64,000 bases of DNA. Origin: Pontibacter liquoris (lineage in GTDB: Bacteria; Bacteroidota; Bacteroidia; Cytophagales; Hymenobacteraceae). Made by a program: the position numbers and the translations under genes. Location of the stretch: positions 1,984,001-2,048,000 of the forward strand of contig NZ_JALEBG010000001.1 in NCBI RefSeq assembly GCF_022758235.1. Reading direction: 5' to 3'. The notes under the pieces were generated by a model. The model did no database searches. It was given only the letters and a program-made list of their open reading frames with translations, and was not told the DNA's origin. Below are positions 1 to 9,600 of the stretch, in pieces. The stretch's first letter is position 1, and each line of letters opens with the position of its first letter.

Positions 1-72
1 ATGGCGCAGGACATCCGTAAGGAAGTTCAGGATGCTAAAAATAGCTCTACAGAGAAAAAAGCTACTAAGTAA
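1..72 (+). CDS. C-terminal end of an unidentified protein (cut by window start)
   Basis: An open frame runs from the first base to TAA at 70-72. It encodes 23 residues that are charged and Lys/Glu/Ser rich, ending KKATK. The first codon happens to be ATG, but nothing shows it is a start, so this is most simply the tail of a longer gene lying to the left. The highly charged tail gives no family. A hairpin with a T-run follows 25 bases later, as expected for a gene end. I do not recognise it. Confidence 0.4.
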   Translation: MAQDIRKEVQDAKNSSTEKKATK

Positions 73-96
73 GTATAACTTCACTTAGCAGATCAT

Positions 97-128
97 AAAA
101 AAGGCGGCCTTTGCAGGTCGCCTTTTTT
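97..128. terminator. bidirectional intrinsic terminator
   Basis: Inverted repeat AAAAGGCGGCC / GGTCGCCTTTT (one mismatch) with a short TTTGCA loop. An A-run lies on the left and a T-run on the right. It sits between the end of the left-edge gene on the plus strand and the end of tyrS on the minus strand, so it can stop both convergent transcripts. Confidence 0.85.
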
Positions 129-149
129 ATTTAAACAACTTGTAATCAG

Positions 150-1454
150 CTAGTTAACGGTGATCAGGTAATAGTTCTTCTTTCCTTTCTGCACCACCAG
201 GTATTTTTGGTGCAGCAACTCCTGCGTTACGGCTTCTTCGGTGCTTTGCACCTTCTGGCGGTTAATGCTCACGCCGCCGTTCTTGATCATGCGTTTAGCC
301 TCGCCCTTGGATTCAAAGATCTGGCTGCCCGTTACCTCCGAGAGCAGGTCGCTTACCGTAGCTGTCTGGCGGTAGTCGGCAGCGGATACGGCTATCTGGG
401 GCACTCCCTCAAAAACAGAGAGCAAAATATCCTCTTTCAGGCCTTTCAGCGTCTCCAGATCACCTTTTCCAAATAAAATTTCGGAGGCTTCCACAGCCGC
501 AAAGTAGTCCTCTTCAGAGTGCACGCGAATTGTAACATCTTTAGCCAGGGCTTTCTGTAACACACGCAGGTGCGGAGCCTGTTTGTGCTCTGCTATAAGT
601 TGTTCAATTTCTTCTTGCCCAAGCAATGTATATACCTTGATCAGCTTTTCAGTCTCCTCATCCGAGAGGTTTAACCAGAACTGGTAAAATTTGTAAGGCG
701 AGGTCAGATTCGGATCAAGCCACACGTTGCCGCCTTCCGATTTGCCAAACTTGGTACCGTCTGCTTTAGTCACCAGCTTGCCTACCAACGCAAAGGCTTT
801 GCCTCCGTCGATGCGCCGGATCAGTTCGGTGCCGGTGGTGATGTTGCCCCACTGGTCGGAAGCACCCATCTGCAGGCGCACGTTCTTGTTTTTATACAGG
901 TGGTAAAAGTCGTAGCCCTGAATGAGCTGGTAAGAGAACTCCGTGAACGACAAGCCTTCGGCGCGGTCGCCTTCTTCGTCGGCGCTGATGCGCTTCTTTA
1001 CCGAGTCTTTTGCCATCATGTAGTTTACCGTCAGGTGCTTGCCCACTTCGCGCAGAAAGCCCAGGAAGCTGAACTCCTTGAACCAGTCATAGTTGTTGAC
1101 GATCTCGGCCGAGTTGGCACCACAGTTAAAGTCCAGGAACTTCTCCAGCTGGGCTTTTATACCTTCCTGGTTAGCCCGCAGGGTTTCTTCATCCAGCAGG
1201 TTCCGCTCCGCCGATTTACCTGACGGATCACCGATCATACCGGTGGCGCCACCTACCAGGGCAAAGGGCTTATGGCCGGCACGCTGCAAATGCACCAGCA
1301 GCATAATAGTGGCCAGGTTGCCAATGTGCAGCGATTTGGCAGTGGGGTCAAAGCCAATGTAGCCGCTCGTCATGCCAGCGGCCAGTTGCTCTTCCGTGCC
1401 CGGCATAAAATCATGGAGCATGCCCCTCCAACGCAGTTCTTGTATCAGATTCAT
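150..1454 (-). CDS. tyrS: tyrosyl-tRNA synthetase
   Basis: Charges tRNA-Tyr with tyrosine in the cytoplasm. The 434-residue product has a class I Rossmann domain with the HIGH-type motif HIGN at residues 43-46 and the KMSKS-type loop KFGKS at 235-239. An S4 RNA-binding domain occupies about residues 365-434 and contains the typical [13 protein letters not shown] stretch. Length and domain order match bacterial TyrRS. The gene is monocistronic: it ends at a shared terminator, and a TATCTTTG promoter element lies 26 bases upstream of the ATG. Confidence 0.97.
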   Translation of the reverse strand: MNLIQELRWRGMLHDFMPGTEEQLAAGMTSGYIGFDPTAKSLHIGNLATIMLLVHLQRAGHKPFALVGGATGMIGDPSGKSAERNLLDEETLRANQEGIKAQLEKFLDFNCGANSAEIVNNYDWFKEFSFLGFLREVGKHLTVNYMMAKDSVKKRISADEEGDRAEGLSFTEFSYQLIQGYDFYHLYKNKNVRLQMGASDQWGNITTGTELIRRIDGGKAFALVGKLVTKADGTKFGKSEGGNVWLDPNLTSPYKFYQFWLNLSDEETEKLIKVYTLLGQEEIEQLIAEHKQAPHLRVLQKALAKDVTIRVHSEEDYFAAVEASEILFGKGDLETLKGLKEDILLSVFEGVPQIAVSAADYRQTATVSDLLSEVTGSQIFESKGEAKRMIKNGGVSINRQKVQSTEEAVTQELLHQKYLVVQKGKKNYYLITVN

Positions 1455-1479
1455 GTATTCGTATGTCGTCTATTCCGGG

Positions 1480-1487
1480 CAAAGATA
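1480..1487 (-). promoter_or_regulatory. -7 promoter element of tyrS
   Basis: The minus strand reads TATCTTTG, a full match to the Bacteroidota -7 consensus TAnnTTTG, 26 bases upstream of the tyrS ATG. No clear TTG-type -33 box was found at the usual distance. Confidence 0.6.
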
Positions 1488-1819
1488 AAAAAGAGTTGGG
1501 AGTTTGGGGCGGCATCAGCAGAATTATAGCCCTACTTTATACTTATTATGCTATATTGAAGACGGATAGGCCTGTAATAACCAGGAATTTTACAGCCTTT
1601 GCCCCTTGTGGCCATAACGGTATGGTCATGTTTTAGAGAAGTCATAATTTAATATGCTTCTTGTTACTTGTCACAGAAATTGATTAAGGTGATTTGAAAC
1701 TGAAGACATTCAACTGGCGGCGTACTGACTGGAAAGCCCTAACTTTCATTATTTCATTTGGACCAGAAGTCACTGGACAAATTACCTATACTAGCTCCTA
1801 AGTAATATCTTACAGATAA
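1488..1819. other. non-coding gap between divergent tyrS and satD
   Basis: About 330 bases with no credible gene on either strand. There is one imperfect hairpin (around 1568-1600, AGGCCTGTAA / TTACAGCCT) and one copy of the TTATACTT octamer near 1537. I see no RNA gene or mobile element here. Confidence 0.5.
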
Positions 1820-1879
1820 TTGCCATTATCCGGTTAAAACAAGATATATTTGATTATCCGCTTTTAAACAGATATATTA
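1820..1879 (+). promoter_or_regulatory. satD promoter overlapped by a tandem direct repeat (candidate operator)
   Basis: TTG at 1820-1822 and TATATTTG at 1845-1852, 22 bases apart, match the Bacteroidota -33/-7 promoter. Two direct repeats overlap it at 1825-1850 and 1853-1878. They are 26 bases each, 28 bases apart and identical at 21 of 26 positions. Both begin ATTATCCG and end GATATATT. Repeats lying on a promoter just before a gene for a helix-turn-helix protein suggest autoregulation by SatD; that is inference. Confidence 0.6.
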
Positions 1880-1905
1880 GCAGCATCAATTTGATAAGCT
1901 ATTTC

Positions 1906-2526
1906 ATGACAAGCATCATTACCGGTGATATTATTAACTCCCGAAAAGCAGGCCAGCCCAGGGTATGGCTCGATGTACTGAAGGCTGAGCTAAACCAGGT
2001 AGGTCAGGAGCCCAAAGTTTGGGAAATTTACCGGGGCGATAGCTTCCAGGTAGAAGTGCAGGAGGTGGCCGATGCCTTGAAAATTGCCATAAAGCTTAAG
2101 GCTGCTATTAAAACTGTTAAAGGCTTGGATGTGCGGATGGCCATTGGCATCGGGGAGAAATCGTTTGAGGCGCCCAAGATTACGGAAGCGAACGGCGATG
2201 CGTTTGTGCGCTCAGGCAGGCTCTTTGAGCAGCTGAAAAAGGACACGTTAGCCATCAGCTCGCCCTGGCCGGATGTGGATGCGCAACTGAACCTAATGCT
2301 GGACCTGGCGTTGCTGACGATGGATAACTGGACGCAGAATTCCGCCGAAATCGTAAAGCTCTCCCTCGAACTGCCCGAAGCCACCCAAACCGAACTTGCC
2401 AACAAGCTCGGCATTACACAAGGCCGCATAAGCGACAGGCAGAAACGTGCAGGCTATGATGCCATCATGCGCCTGGAGAAACATTACTGCCACCTGATCC
2501 ATGCCATACTTCCGCCAACCTCATGA
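1906..2526 (+). CDS. SatD-family protein with C-terminal helix-turn-helix
   Basis: A 206-residue protein starting MTSIITGDIINSR, the conserved N-terminus of the SatD family found widely in Bacteroidota. An in-frame TTG lies 15 bases upstream, but the ATG puts the conserved motif at the very N-terminus and is preferred. The N-terminal two thirds resemble a nucleotide-cyclase-like fold (YRGDSFQVEV, VRMAIGIGE). Residues about 155-190 (TQTELANKLGITQGRISDR) look like a helix-turn-helix. It overlaps the DUF3307 gene by ATGA, indicating translational coupling. The molecular function of the family is not established; a regulatory role is inferred. Confidence 0.8.
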   Translation: MTSIITGDIINSRKAGQPRVWLDVLKAELNQVGQEPKVWEIYRGDSFQVEVQEVADALKIAIKLKAAIKTVKGLDVRMAIGIGEKSFEAPKITEANGDAFVRSGRLFEQLKKDTLAISSPWPDVDAQLNLMLDLALLTMDNWTQNSAEIVKLSLELPEATQTELANKLGITQGRISDRQKRAGYDAIMRLEKHYCHLIHAILPPTS

Positions 2527-3239
2527 TCTTATTCTTTAAACTATTGCTGGCGCACTTTATTGGTGATTTCTGCGTGCAGCCGGATGCTTGGGTAAAAGAC
2601 AAGGAAACCCGAAAGCTCAGATCGCCGAAGTTATACCTGCACATGGCTGTGCATGCGACGGCGCTGCTGCTGTTGCTGGGCTTTAATACCCGCTATTGGT
2701 TGGGTTTTGTCGTTATACTTGTGTCGCATTTCCTGATTGATGTGGCCAAATTATACTTGCAGAACGATCATAACAAGCGGTTGCTGTTCTTCCTGGATCA
2801 GCTGGCGCACTTGGTCGTACTGGCAGCAGTGGTTTATAGCTATACCCCTTATACTTTACATTTCAGCAGTTTATATACTCCGGAAAATCTGCTATTGGCT
2901 ATCTTCCTGGTGTTTGTTACCTATGTCTCCGCTGTCTTGATAAAAGTGCTCATCTCCAGGTGGAGCCCAAATACCGAAAGCACGAATGGAGAATCACTGG
3001 GGCAGGCGGGGCGGTTTATCGGAATACTGGAGCGGGTCCTGGTGTTTGTATTCATCATCACCAACCATTGGGAAGCGGTGGGCTTTCTGCTGGCAGCAAA
3101 ATCCGTTTTCCGGTTTGGCGACCTGAAAGAATCAAAAGACCGCAAGCTTACCGAATATGTATTGATTGGCACGCTGCTCAGCTTCGGCATTGCCATTGCA
3201 GCCGGCCTGGCTTTCCTGTACCTGGTTCAAAGTGTGTAA
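2523..3239 (+). CDS. DUF3307 membrane protein
   Basis: A 238-residue integral membrane protein beginning MILFFKLLLAHFIGDFCVQPDAWV. The HFIGDF..Q segment is the signature of the DUF3307 family. Hydrophobic helices are visible near residues 40-75, 85-110, 118-142, 165-190 and 212-235. The ATG overlaps the satD stop codon, so the two are made from one message. SatD/DUF3307 pairs recur in Bacteroidota, but the role of the pair is unknown. Confidence 0.8.
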   Translation: MILFFKLLLAHFIGDFCVQPDAWVKDKETRKLRSPKLYLHMAVHATALLLLLGFNTRYWLGFVVILVSHFLIDVAKLYLQNDHNKRLLFFLDQLAHLVVLAAVVYSYTPYTLHFSSLYTPENLLLAIFLVFVTYVSAVLIKVLISRWSPNTESTNGESLGQAGRFIGILERVLVFVFIITNHWEAVGFLLAAKSVFRFGDLKESKDRKLTEYVLIGTLLSFGIAIAAGLAFLYLVQSV

Positions 3240-3326
3240 GCTTTGGGAGAAGTATGATTTGCAGCACGCAGCCTTCTTTCTGCGCATCTTCCGGTAAATT
3301 ATAGGGAAACTTTAGCGGTTATACTT

Positions 3327-3334
3327 TAAATTTG
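3327..3334 (+). promoter_or_regulatory. -7 promoter element upstream of holA
   Basis: TAAATTTG matches TAnnTTTG. Transcription would begin about 6 bases downstream, near 3340. That is past the in-frame ATG at 3336, so the ATG at 3384 is favoured as the holA start. Confidence 0.5.
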
Positions 3335-3383
3335 TATGAGCAGCCGCAAATGGCTGCGTTCTACTTACACCACTACAACCGCT

Positions 3384-4430
3384 ATGTCGCACACACCCGA
3401 GGGCATTCTGGAGCAGCTGAAAAACAGGCAATTTGCGCCGGTATACTTTCTGCAGGGCGAAGAATCCTACTACATCGACCTGATCTCCGATTATATTGAG
3501 GCACACGCGCTGCAGGAGCATGAAAAAGGCTTTAACCAGGTAGTGCTGTACGGAAAGGATGTGGATGTGCCGGCGGTGCTGCTGCAGGCGAAGCGTTTCC
3601 CGATGATGTCGGACCGTTCGGTGGTGATCGTGAAGGAAGCCCAGAGTATGGCCGACCTGGAAAAGGAAGAAGGCATGAAACAGCTGGAAGCCTACCTGCA
3701 AAAGCCGCTACCCTCGACCATACTGGTATTCTGTCATAAGCACAAGACGCTGGACGGCCGCAAGGCACTAGGCAAAGCCATCAGCAAGCACGCGGTGCTG
3801 CTCACCACCAAAAAGCTGTATGACAACCAGGTGCCCGCCTGGGTAAACGCTTACCTGAAGAGCAAGGGTATAAAAGCCACACAGCAAGCGGTTTTAATGC
3901 TCAGCGAATATATCGGCGCCGACCTCTCCAGGCTTGCCAACGAGATCGACAAGCTCCTGATCAACCTGCGGCCCGGCCAGGGCATTGATGAGCAGGTGGT
4001 GCAGGAGAACGTGGGCATCAGCAAGGAGTATAACATCTTTGAGCTGCAGGCCGCCCTCATCGCACGCGACGCGCTGAAAGCCAACCGCATCATCCATTAT
4101 TTTGAAGCCAACCCAAAAAATAATCCGCTCATCCCCAACCTGTCGCTGTTGTTCTCTTTTTTCACCAAGCTCCTTAGCCTGCACCTGCAGGCCGATAAAT
4201 CGGAGGGAGGCTTGAAGAAAAGCCTGGGCAACCAGGCCTGGAAAGTGAAAGATTACATGGCCGCCATGCGCGTGTTCCCCTTGCAGCGGTGCGTGGATAT
4301 TATACATTACATCCGGGTGGCCGACCTGCAGGTTAAAGGCATTACGGGTGGCGATATGAGCGAAGCGGACATCCTGCGCGAGCTGATCTTTAAAGTGTTG
4401 CATCCGGTGCCGCGGGCACTGGCTTCCTGA
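3384..4430 (+). CDS. holA: DNA polymerase III delta subunit
   Basis: A 348-residue clamp-loader subunit that opens the beta sliding clamp during replication. It starts MSHTPEGILEQLKNRQFAPVYFLQGEE, the usual beginning of HolA, followed by an AAA+-like fold (VVIVKEAQSM, TILVFCHKHKTLDGRK) and a C-terminal helical domain (about residues 210-340). The frame extends 16 codons upstream to an ATG at 3336. That extension is not typical of HolA and lies at the predicted transcription start. The gene stands alone between the DUF3307 gene and the envelope operon. Confidence 0.93.
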   Translation: MSHTPEGILEQLKNRQFAPVYFLQGEESYYIDLISDYIEAHALQEHEKGFNQVVLYGKDVDVPAVLLQAKRFPMMSDRSVVIVKEAQSMADLEKEEGMKQLEAYLQKPLPSTILVFCHKHKTLDGRKALGKAISKHAVLLTTKKLYDNQVPAWVNAYLKSKGIKATQQAVLMLSEYIGADLSRLANEIDKLLINLRPGQGIDEQVVQENVGISKEYNIFELQAALIARDALKANRIIHYFEANPKNNPLIPNLSLLFSFFTKLLSLHLQADKSEGGLKKSLGNQAWKVKDYMAAMRVFPLQRCVDIIHYIRVADLQVKGITGGDMSEADILRELIFKVLHPVPRALAS

Positions 4431-4561
4431 GAAAAGCAAATTTTGCAGGAGGTACAATAAAGTAGCTGCTTTGCTCATTATATAGGTGTTGCGCCATATT
4501 TACAGGTGGCGCACGGGAAAGATTATCGCAGAAAATGCCGCGCCCGCTTTTTAAATTTTAC

Positions 4562-4569
4562 TAACTTTG
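4562..4569 (+). promoter_or_regulatory. -7 promoter element of the TPR/ExbB/TonB operon
   Basis: TAACTTTG matches TAnnTTTG and predicts a 5' leader of about 90 bases before the ATG at 4669. The leader holds partly complementary GGCTTAC/GTAAG words but no clear reading frame. No strong -33 box was seen. Confidence 0.5.
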
Positions 4570-4668
4570 AAAACGACTAGCCTTTTCCGATGCTGAAAGG
4601 AAGGCAGTAGAAAAAGGCTTACGGCCTTAAAAAGATAAATTTAGCCTGTAAGGGCCATTGAAAAACAT

Positions 4669-7600
4669 ATGAAGATAGCTTACAAAGTAGCGCTGGCGTC
4701 GGTCTTGGCTGGCGGTTCGCACGTGGTGGTGGCCCAGCACACGCAGGTTTTTACCTCCAACGAGAAGTACTACCAGGAAGGCGTAGAACTGTTTGACCGG
4801 GCCAAGTATGGTTCGGCGCAGGAGGCATTCCGCAAGTATATCGAGCTGATCGGCGACGATGCCAAAACGGCGGATGCCCAGTACTATTATGCCCTCAGCG
4901 GCTTATACCTGTTGCACCCGGACGCCGAGCAGCTTATCCTCAACTTCGTGCACAAGTACCCCACGCACCCCAAAACAGCCTTGGCCAACTATGAGTTGGG
5001 CCTGTACTACTTTGAGCAGAAAGAATATAAAAAAGCAGTAGAGCTGCTGAAAGAGGCACCGCTGCACCTGCTCAGCATCAAGCAGACCAAAGAGCTGGAG
5101 TTTAAGCTGGGCTATTCTTACTTTGCCATTAAGGATTTTGACAACGCCAAGATCTGGTTCGATAAAAACAAAACAAACGGCTTCCGGCAGGACGAGCACC
5201 GTTTTGCCTACGCCTCTAACTACTATGCCGGCTACATTTCTTACCGCAAAGGCGACTATGCCGCCGCCAAAACGGACCTGAAAATAGCTGAGAAAAACGA
5301 AGCCTATGCCGGTATTGTGCCTTATATGATCACTGAGATCCTCTACAAGGAGAACGATGTATACGAGGTGATCCGCTACGGCGAGGCGGCGCTGGCCAAA
5401 ACCCCGAAAGTGCAGCAGGCTGATGAAATTGCGCTGCTGGTAGGCGATGCCTATTACCAGCGGGCAGACTATAAAACAGCGGAAAAGTATTTCAGCCAAT
5501 ATGCCGAAGGAAAGCGCTCGCTCGAGCCGGTGGTGCAGTATAAGATCGCGCTGACCGACTACAAGAACAACAACTACAAAAACGCCATCGCCAACTTTAA
5601 AGAAGTGGCGCTGAAGAAAGATGCCCTGGGCCAGAATGCCGCCTACTACCTGGGTTTGAGCTACCTGAAGGAAAACAACAAGCAGTTTGCCCTTACTTCA
5701 TTTGACCAGGCCCGCAAAAATGACAAGGACAAAGCCATCACAGAAGCGGCCACGCTGAAGTATGCGCAGGTAAGTTATGATATGGGCAACTTCCGCGAAG
5801 TGATCAATGCGCTTGCGAACTTCACCAAAGACTACCCGGATTCGGAACAGGGCGAGGAAGCAGATAAACTGCTGAGCGAAGCCTACTTTGGTTCCAACGA
5901 CTACGCAGCTGCCATCCGCCACATCGAAAGCCTGCCCAAAAAGAGCTGGCGCATCCTGCAGACCTACCAGCGGGTATCCTATTACTATGCCGTAGACCTG
6001 TTTAATAATTCCAAATTCCCGCAGGCCGTGCAGATGCTCGACAAGTCGCTGCAGTATCCGTACGACAAAGGAGTAACCGCAGCCAGCCATTTCGTGAAAG
6101 GCGAGGCCTTTTCTATCGGCCAGCGTTATGACGATGCAATCAACAGCTATGCGGCCGTGTTCCGTACCACGCCAAGCACCAAAGAGGACTACGCCATCAA
6201 ATCGCGTTACGGCATTGGCTACGCTTACTTCAATACCAAGCAGTACGACAAGGCCATGACCCACTTCAAGGCCTACCTGGATGCCATAAAGCCAAGCAAC
6301 CCCAACTACAACGATGCCACGGTGCGCCTGGCAGATACCTACTATGTTAACAAGAACTACAACGAGGCCTTGAACCTGTACGAGCGCGTGATCGCTTCCA
6401 GCTCACCGGACCGCGATTATGCCCAGTTCCAGAAAGGCGTGGTGCTGAGCCTGGTAGGTAAAAACGATAAAGCCAAAGCGGCGCTGCAGGACATGCTTAG
6501 CAAGAATCCGAAGTCGCGTTACCTGGATGATGCCCAGTACCAGCTGGCCGTGATCGATTATGAAGCGGGAAATTACCAGGCAGCCGTGTCGGCCTTTTCC
6601 ACGCTCATCAACAACATGCCGGACAGCAAACTGATACCGAATGCCCTGCAAAAACGCGGAACGGCTTATGCCAATCTGCACGAGTATGACAAGTCCATTG
6701 CCGATCAGAAGCGTGTACTCGACGAGTTCCCGGCGTCTAAAGTAGCCAGCGGCGCCCTATATAGCCTGCAGGAAGTGCTGGGCACGGAGAACCGCAGCAG
6801 TGAGTTCGATACTTACGTGGACAAGTATAAATCAGCCAACCCAAAAAGCGATGCTTTAGAAAGCATTGAATTTGAAGCTGCTAAAACCTTATACTTCAAT
6901 GAGAAATACGCCCAGGCAGCTCCTAAATTCGAGACCTACATCAAAACGTACCCGAACAGCACGTTTGTGCCGGATGCACGTTACTTTCTGGCCGATTCAT
7001 ACCTGCGCCAGAACAACACGCAGGTGGGCAAAGAGCGACTGAAGGAAGTAATCGCGGAAAATAAGTCCGAATACGTGAACCGCGCTATCCAGCGCGTGGC
7101 CGACATTGAACTGGATGCCAAAAACTATCCGGAAGCCATCAAATACTACTCGCGCCTGCGCGATGTAGCGACCAACCGCAAAGAGCAGCAAACGGCGCTT
7201 ACCGGCTTGATGCAAAGCTACTACCGCACCAACGATTATGCGGCAACCAAACGCGTAGCCAACGAGCTGATCAGCCAGGGCAATGCGGCGCTGAATGCCT
7301 ACAACACCGCGCTCCTGTTCCGGGCCAAGGCGTCTTATGCCCAGGGCAACATGGACGAAGCCCTTATCCAACTGCAGGAAACAGCCAAATCGGCTGCTGA
7401 CGTAAATGGCGCCGAGGCACAGTACCTGGTGGCCGAGCTATACTTCAAGCAGAAGAAGTATAAAGAGTCGCTGGACGCTGCTTATGCTTACAACAACAAG
7501 TTCTCCAACTACGACTACTGGCTAGGCAAATCCTTCCTGATCATTGCCGACAATTATGCCGCGCAGAATGAGCTGTTCCAGGCCCGGGCAACGCTTAACT

Positions 7601-7869
7601 CGATCATCGAGAACTCGCCTGACCAAACCATTGTTGCCGAAGCGAAACAGAAACTGGCTACTTTGGACGCCGGGAAAACAGCCCAGGGAGCGAAAAAGAC
7701 TATCGGTGCCCAGCCGCAGCAACTGATGCCCGCACAGGACAGCGTACCGGTAAAACAGGATAGCCTGCCGCTAAAGCAGGACAGCGTGCCGAATAAGTTG
7801 GATACCACGCAGCAACAGGTGGTGCCGGCCAACGATTCCACACAGCAGAAGCACGAAAAGCAGCAGTAG
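4669..7869 (+). CDS. large periplasmic TPR-repeat protein
   Basis: A 1066-residue protein with an N-terminal signal peptide (hydrophobic to about residue 22, cleavage near VVAQ). About two dozen tetratricopeptide repeats follow along nearly the whole length (many copies of the pattern A.Y.LG..Y...Y..A...F). The last 60 residues are low complexity, with repeats of QDSVP/QDSLP. Such solenoids act as periplasmic scaffolds. It is first of eight closely spaced genes. Its position before ExbB/ExbD/TonB-like genes recalls CpoB (YbgF) in Tol-Pal loci, though CpoB is far smaller and homology is not claimed. The exact function is unknown. Confidence 0.85.
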   Translation: MKIAYKVALASVLAGGSHVVVAQHTQVFTSNEKYYQEGVELFDRAKYGSAQEAFRKYIELIGDDAKTADAQYYYALSGLYLLHPDAEQLILNFVHKYPTHPKTALANYELGLYYFEQKEYKKAVELLKEAPLHLLSIKQTKELEFKLGYSYFAIKDFDNAKIWFDKNKTNGFRQDEHRFAYASNYYAGYISYRKGDYAAAKTDLKIAEKNEAYAGIVPYMITEILYKENDVYEVIRYGEAALAKTPKVQQADEIALLVGDAYYQRADYKTAEKYFSQYAEGKRSLEPVVQYKIALTDYKNNNYKNAIANFKEVALKKDALGQNAAYYLGLSYLKENNKQFALTSFDQARKNDKDKAITEAATLKYAQVSYDMGNFREVINALANFTKDYPDSEQGEEADKLLSEAYFGSNDYAAAIRHIESLPKKSWRILQTYQRVSYYYAVDLFNNSKFPQAVQMLDKSLQYPYDKGVTAASHFVKGEAFSIGQRYDDAINSYAAVFRTTPSTKEDYAIKSRYGIGYAYFNTKQYDKAMTHFKAYLDAIKPSNPNYNDATVRLADTYYVNKNYNEALNLYERVIASSSPDRDYAQFQKGVVLSLVGKNDKAKAALQDMLSKNPKSRYLDDAQYQLAVIDYEAGNYQAAVSAFSTLINNMPDSKLIPNALQKRGTAYANLHEYDKSIADQKRVLDEFPASKVASGALYSLQEVLGTENRSSEFDTYVDKYKSANPKSDALESIEFEAAKTLYFNEKYAQAAPKFETYIKTYPNSTFVPDARYFLADSYLRQNNTQVGKERLKEVIAENKSEYVNRAIQRVADIELDAKNYPEAIKYYSRLRDVATNRKEQQTALTGLMQSYYRTNDYAATKRVANELISQGNAALNAYNTALLFRAKASYAQGNMDEALIQLQETAKSAADVNGAEAQYLVAELYFKQKKYKESLDAAYAYNNKFSNYDYWLGKSFLIIADNYAAQNELFQARATLNSIIENSPDQTIVAEAKQKLATLDAGKTAQGAKKTIGAQPQQLMPAQDSVPVKQDSLPLKQDSVPNKLDTTQQQVVPANDSTQQKHEKQQ

Positions 7870-7902
7870 TAACGTCAGATTTAGCAGAAGAGAATCATCA
7901 CC

Positions 7903-9594
7903 ATGAAAAATAAACTAAGAATAGCCTCGCTTGCCATTGTTCTGAGTGTGGGGTATAGCTACATGAACAGCGTGCAGGCGCAGAACAATGCAGGCTGGAA
8001 CGAAGGGGCCAAGCTGGAAGATGCCGAGGTGGTAGTTGAAAAGAACCGGGTGATCGAGCTGCCCCAGGCGGCCCGTAACTTTGAGAAATTCCACATCAAC
8101 CCGCCCGAAGCAGGTCCACGCAGCGTGACGTACCGCTATAACGATTACCGCCTGACGCAGCAGGAAATCGACCTGCAGATGAAGGTGCTCACCATCAAGC
8201 AGGATGAGCTGACCAAGCTCTATGGCAACTACTTGAAGGCTGGCCTTGGCAACTATGGCACGTTATACTTAAAGGGATACTTTCATAATAAACGCAGCAA
8301 AGTAGCTGATTTTGGCGCTGATGTAAGCCACATCGCCTCAGCCCGCGGCCCGGTAGATAAAAGCAATTCGGCGGTAGCCAACAGTGCCATTGGTCTGCAT
8401 GGCGAGCGTTACCTGCAGGGACTTACGGTAGGCGGCAAGCTGAACTATGGCCGCGACAAGTATAACTTCTATGGCTATGACCAGGATGTAGAGCGCGAAG
8501 TAGATAAGGACACGATCAGGCAGGTATTTAACCGGTTTGCAGCTGAAGCCTTTCTGCATAACAAAACCTCTGGCGCGCCTTTCCTTTTCAAAGGCGATAT
8601 CCGGTTCAACTATCTGAACGAACGCTACAACATGAGCGAAAGCAATGTAGCTGTTGGCGTACGCAGCGATTATACCATAGACGAATCTTCTGTTTTCAAG
8701 ATCGATGCGGACTTGTCGATGGTGGCACATAAAGATTCTGCCACAGCGACGCGCACCTTCTTTAAGGTGAACCCCACGTATGAGCGGCAGCTGAATGCCA
8801 TCCGCCTGTCGATCGGGGCAAACCTGGCCTACACCGGCGATGAAGTGAACGATGCCAAGAACCTGAACATCTACCCGATGGTGCGTATTTCGGCAGAGCC
8901 AATCAAAGGTAACCTGCTGGTTTATGGTGGATTAGGGGGTGATCTGCAAAGAGTTACTTTATACCAGCTGACACAGGAGAACCCGTGGCTGGCGCCAAAC
9001 GTACAGGTAGCCGACATCAACAAAGGGCTGGAAGTATACGGCGGCTTTGATGCCAACATTTACAACTATGTACACCTGGTGGGGCGCGTAGCCTATCAAA
9101 ACTATCGCAACTTATACTTCTACAACAACTCCCGGGCCGACTCCAGCAAGTTTGAGCTGGTGTATGACGATGGGGTAACCAATGTGCTGAACTTTTTTGC
9201 AGACGCTTCCTTCAATTATTCCGATGAGATCCGTTTAGGTTTAAAGGTTGATTATAATAAGTATAACACCGCCAGCTTAGAGAAAGCGTTTCACCGGCCG
9301 GAGATGGCAGCCAGCGTTTATGGTACCTACAACTTCTTTGATAAGATTCTCTTTAATTCAGAACTTTATTATATTGGGTCCTCTTTCGGGAAAATCTACC
9401 GCCCTGACGGAACATCGGTGCTGCGCGAAACAGACGCGATTGTGGATCTGAATCTGAAAGGCGATTACAAATTCACGAATAATTTCACCATTTTTGTGAT
9501 GGCCAATAACTTGTTTGGAAACAAATACGAAAGGTTCGTAAATTATCCTGGCAAAAGTATAAACCTGATAGGAGGGATCACCTACTCATTCTAA
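7903..9594 (+). CDS. outer-membrane beta-barrel protein (TonB-receptor-like, no plug seen)
   Basis: A 563-residue protein with a signal peptide (cleavage near NSVQAQ), many alternating aromatic/polar strands and a C-terminal strand ending in Phe (INLIGGITYSF), the typical end of an outer-membrane barrel. It resembles the barrel half of TonB-dependent receptors (MANNLFGNKYERF near the end). The first 110 residues are too short and dissimilar for a normal plug domain, so it may not be a classical transporter. It lies 33 bases after the TPR gene and 6 bases before the SPOR gene. A function tied to the ExbB/ExbD/TonB proteins of the same operon is inferred. Confidence 0.75.
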   Translation: MKNKLRIASLAIVLSVGYSYMNSVQAQNNAGWNEGAKLEDAEVVVEKNRVIELPQAARNFEKFHINPPEAGPRSVTYRYNDYRLTQQEIDLQMKVLTIKQDELTKLYGNYLKAGLGNYGTLYLKGYFHNKRSKVADFGADVSHIASARGPVDKSNSAVANSAIGLHGERYLQGLTVGGKLNYGRDKYNFYGYDQDVEREVDKDTIRQVFNRFAAEAFLHNKTSGAPFLFKGDIRFNYLNERYNMSESNVAVGVRSDYTIDESSVFKIDADLSMVAHKDSATATRTFFKVNPTYERQLNAIRLSIGANLAYTGDEVNDAKNLNIYPMVRISAEPIKGNLLVYGGLGGDLQRVTLYQLTQENPWLAPNVQVADINKGLEVYGGFDANIYNYVHLVGRVAYQNYRNLYFYNNSRADSSKFELVYDDGVTNVLNFFADASFNYSDEIRLGLKVDYNKYNTASLEKAFHRPEMAASVYGTYNFFDKILFNSELYYIGSSFGKIYRPDGTSVLRETDAIVDLNLKGDYKFTNNFTIFVMANNLFGNKYERFVNYPGKSINLIGGITYSF

Positions 9595-9600
9595 AAGCCT

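Noticed and set aside
3336-3383. 16-codon N-terminal extension of holA from an upstream ATG
   Set aside because: The ATG lies at or before the transcription start predicted from TAAATTTG at 3327-3334, and the extra residues do not look like HolA.
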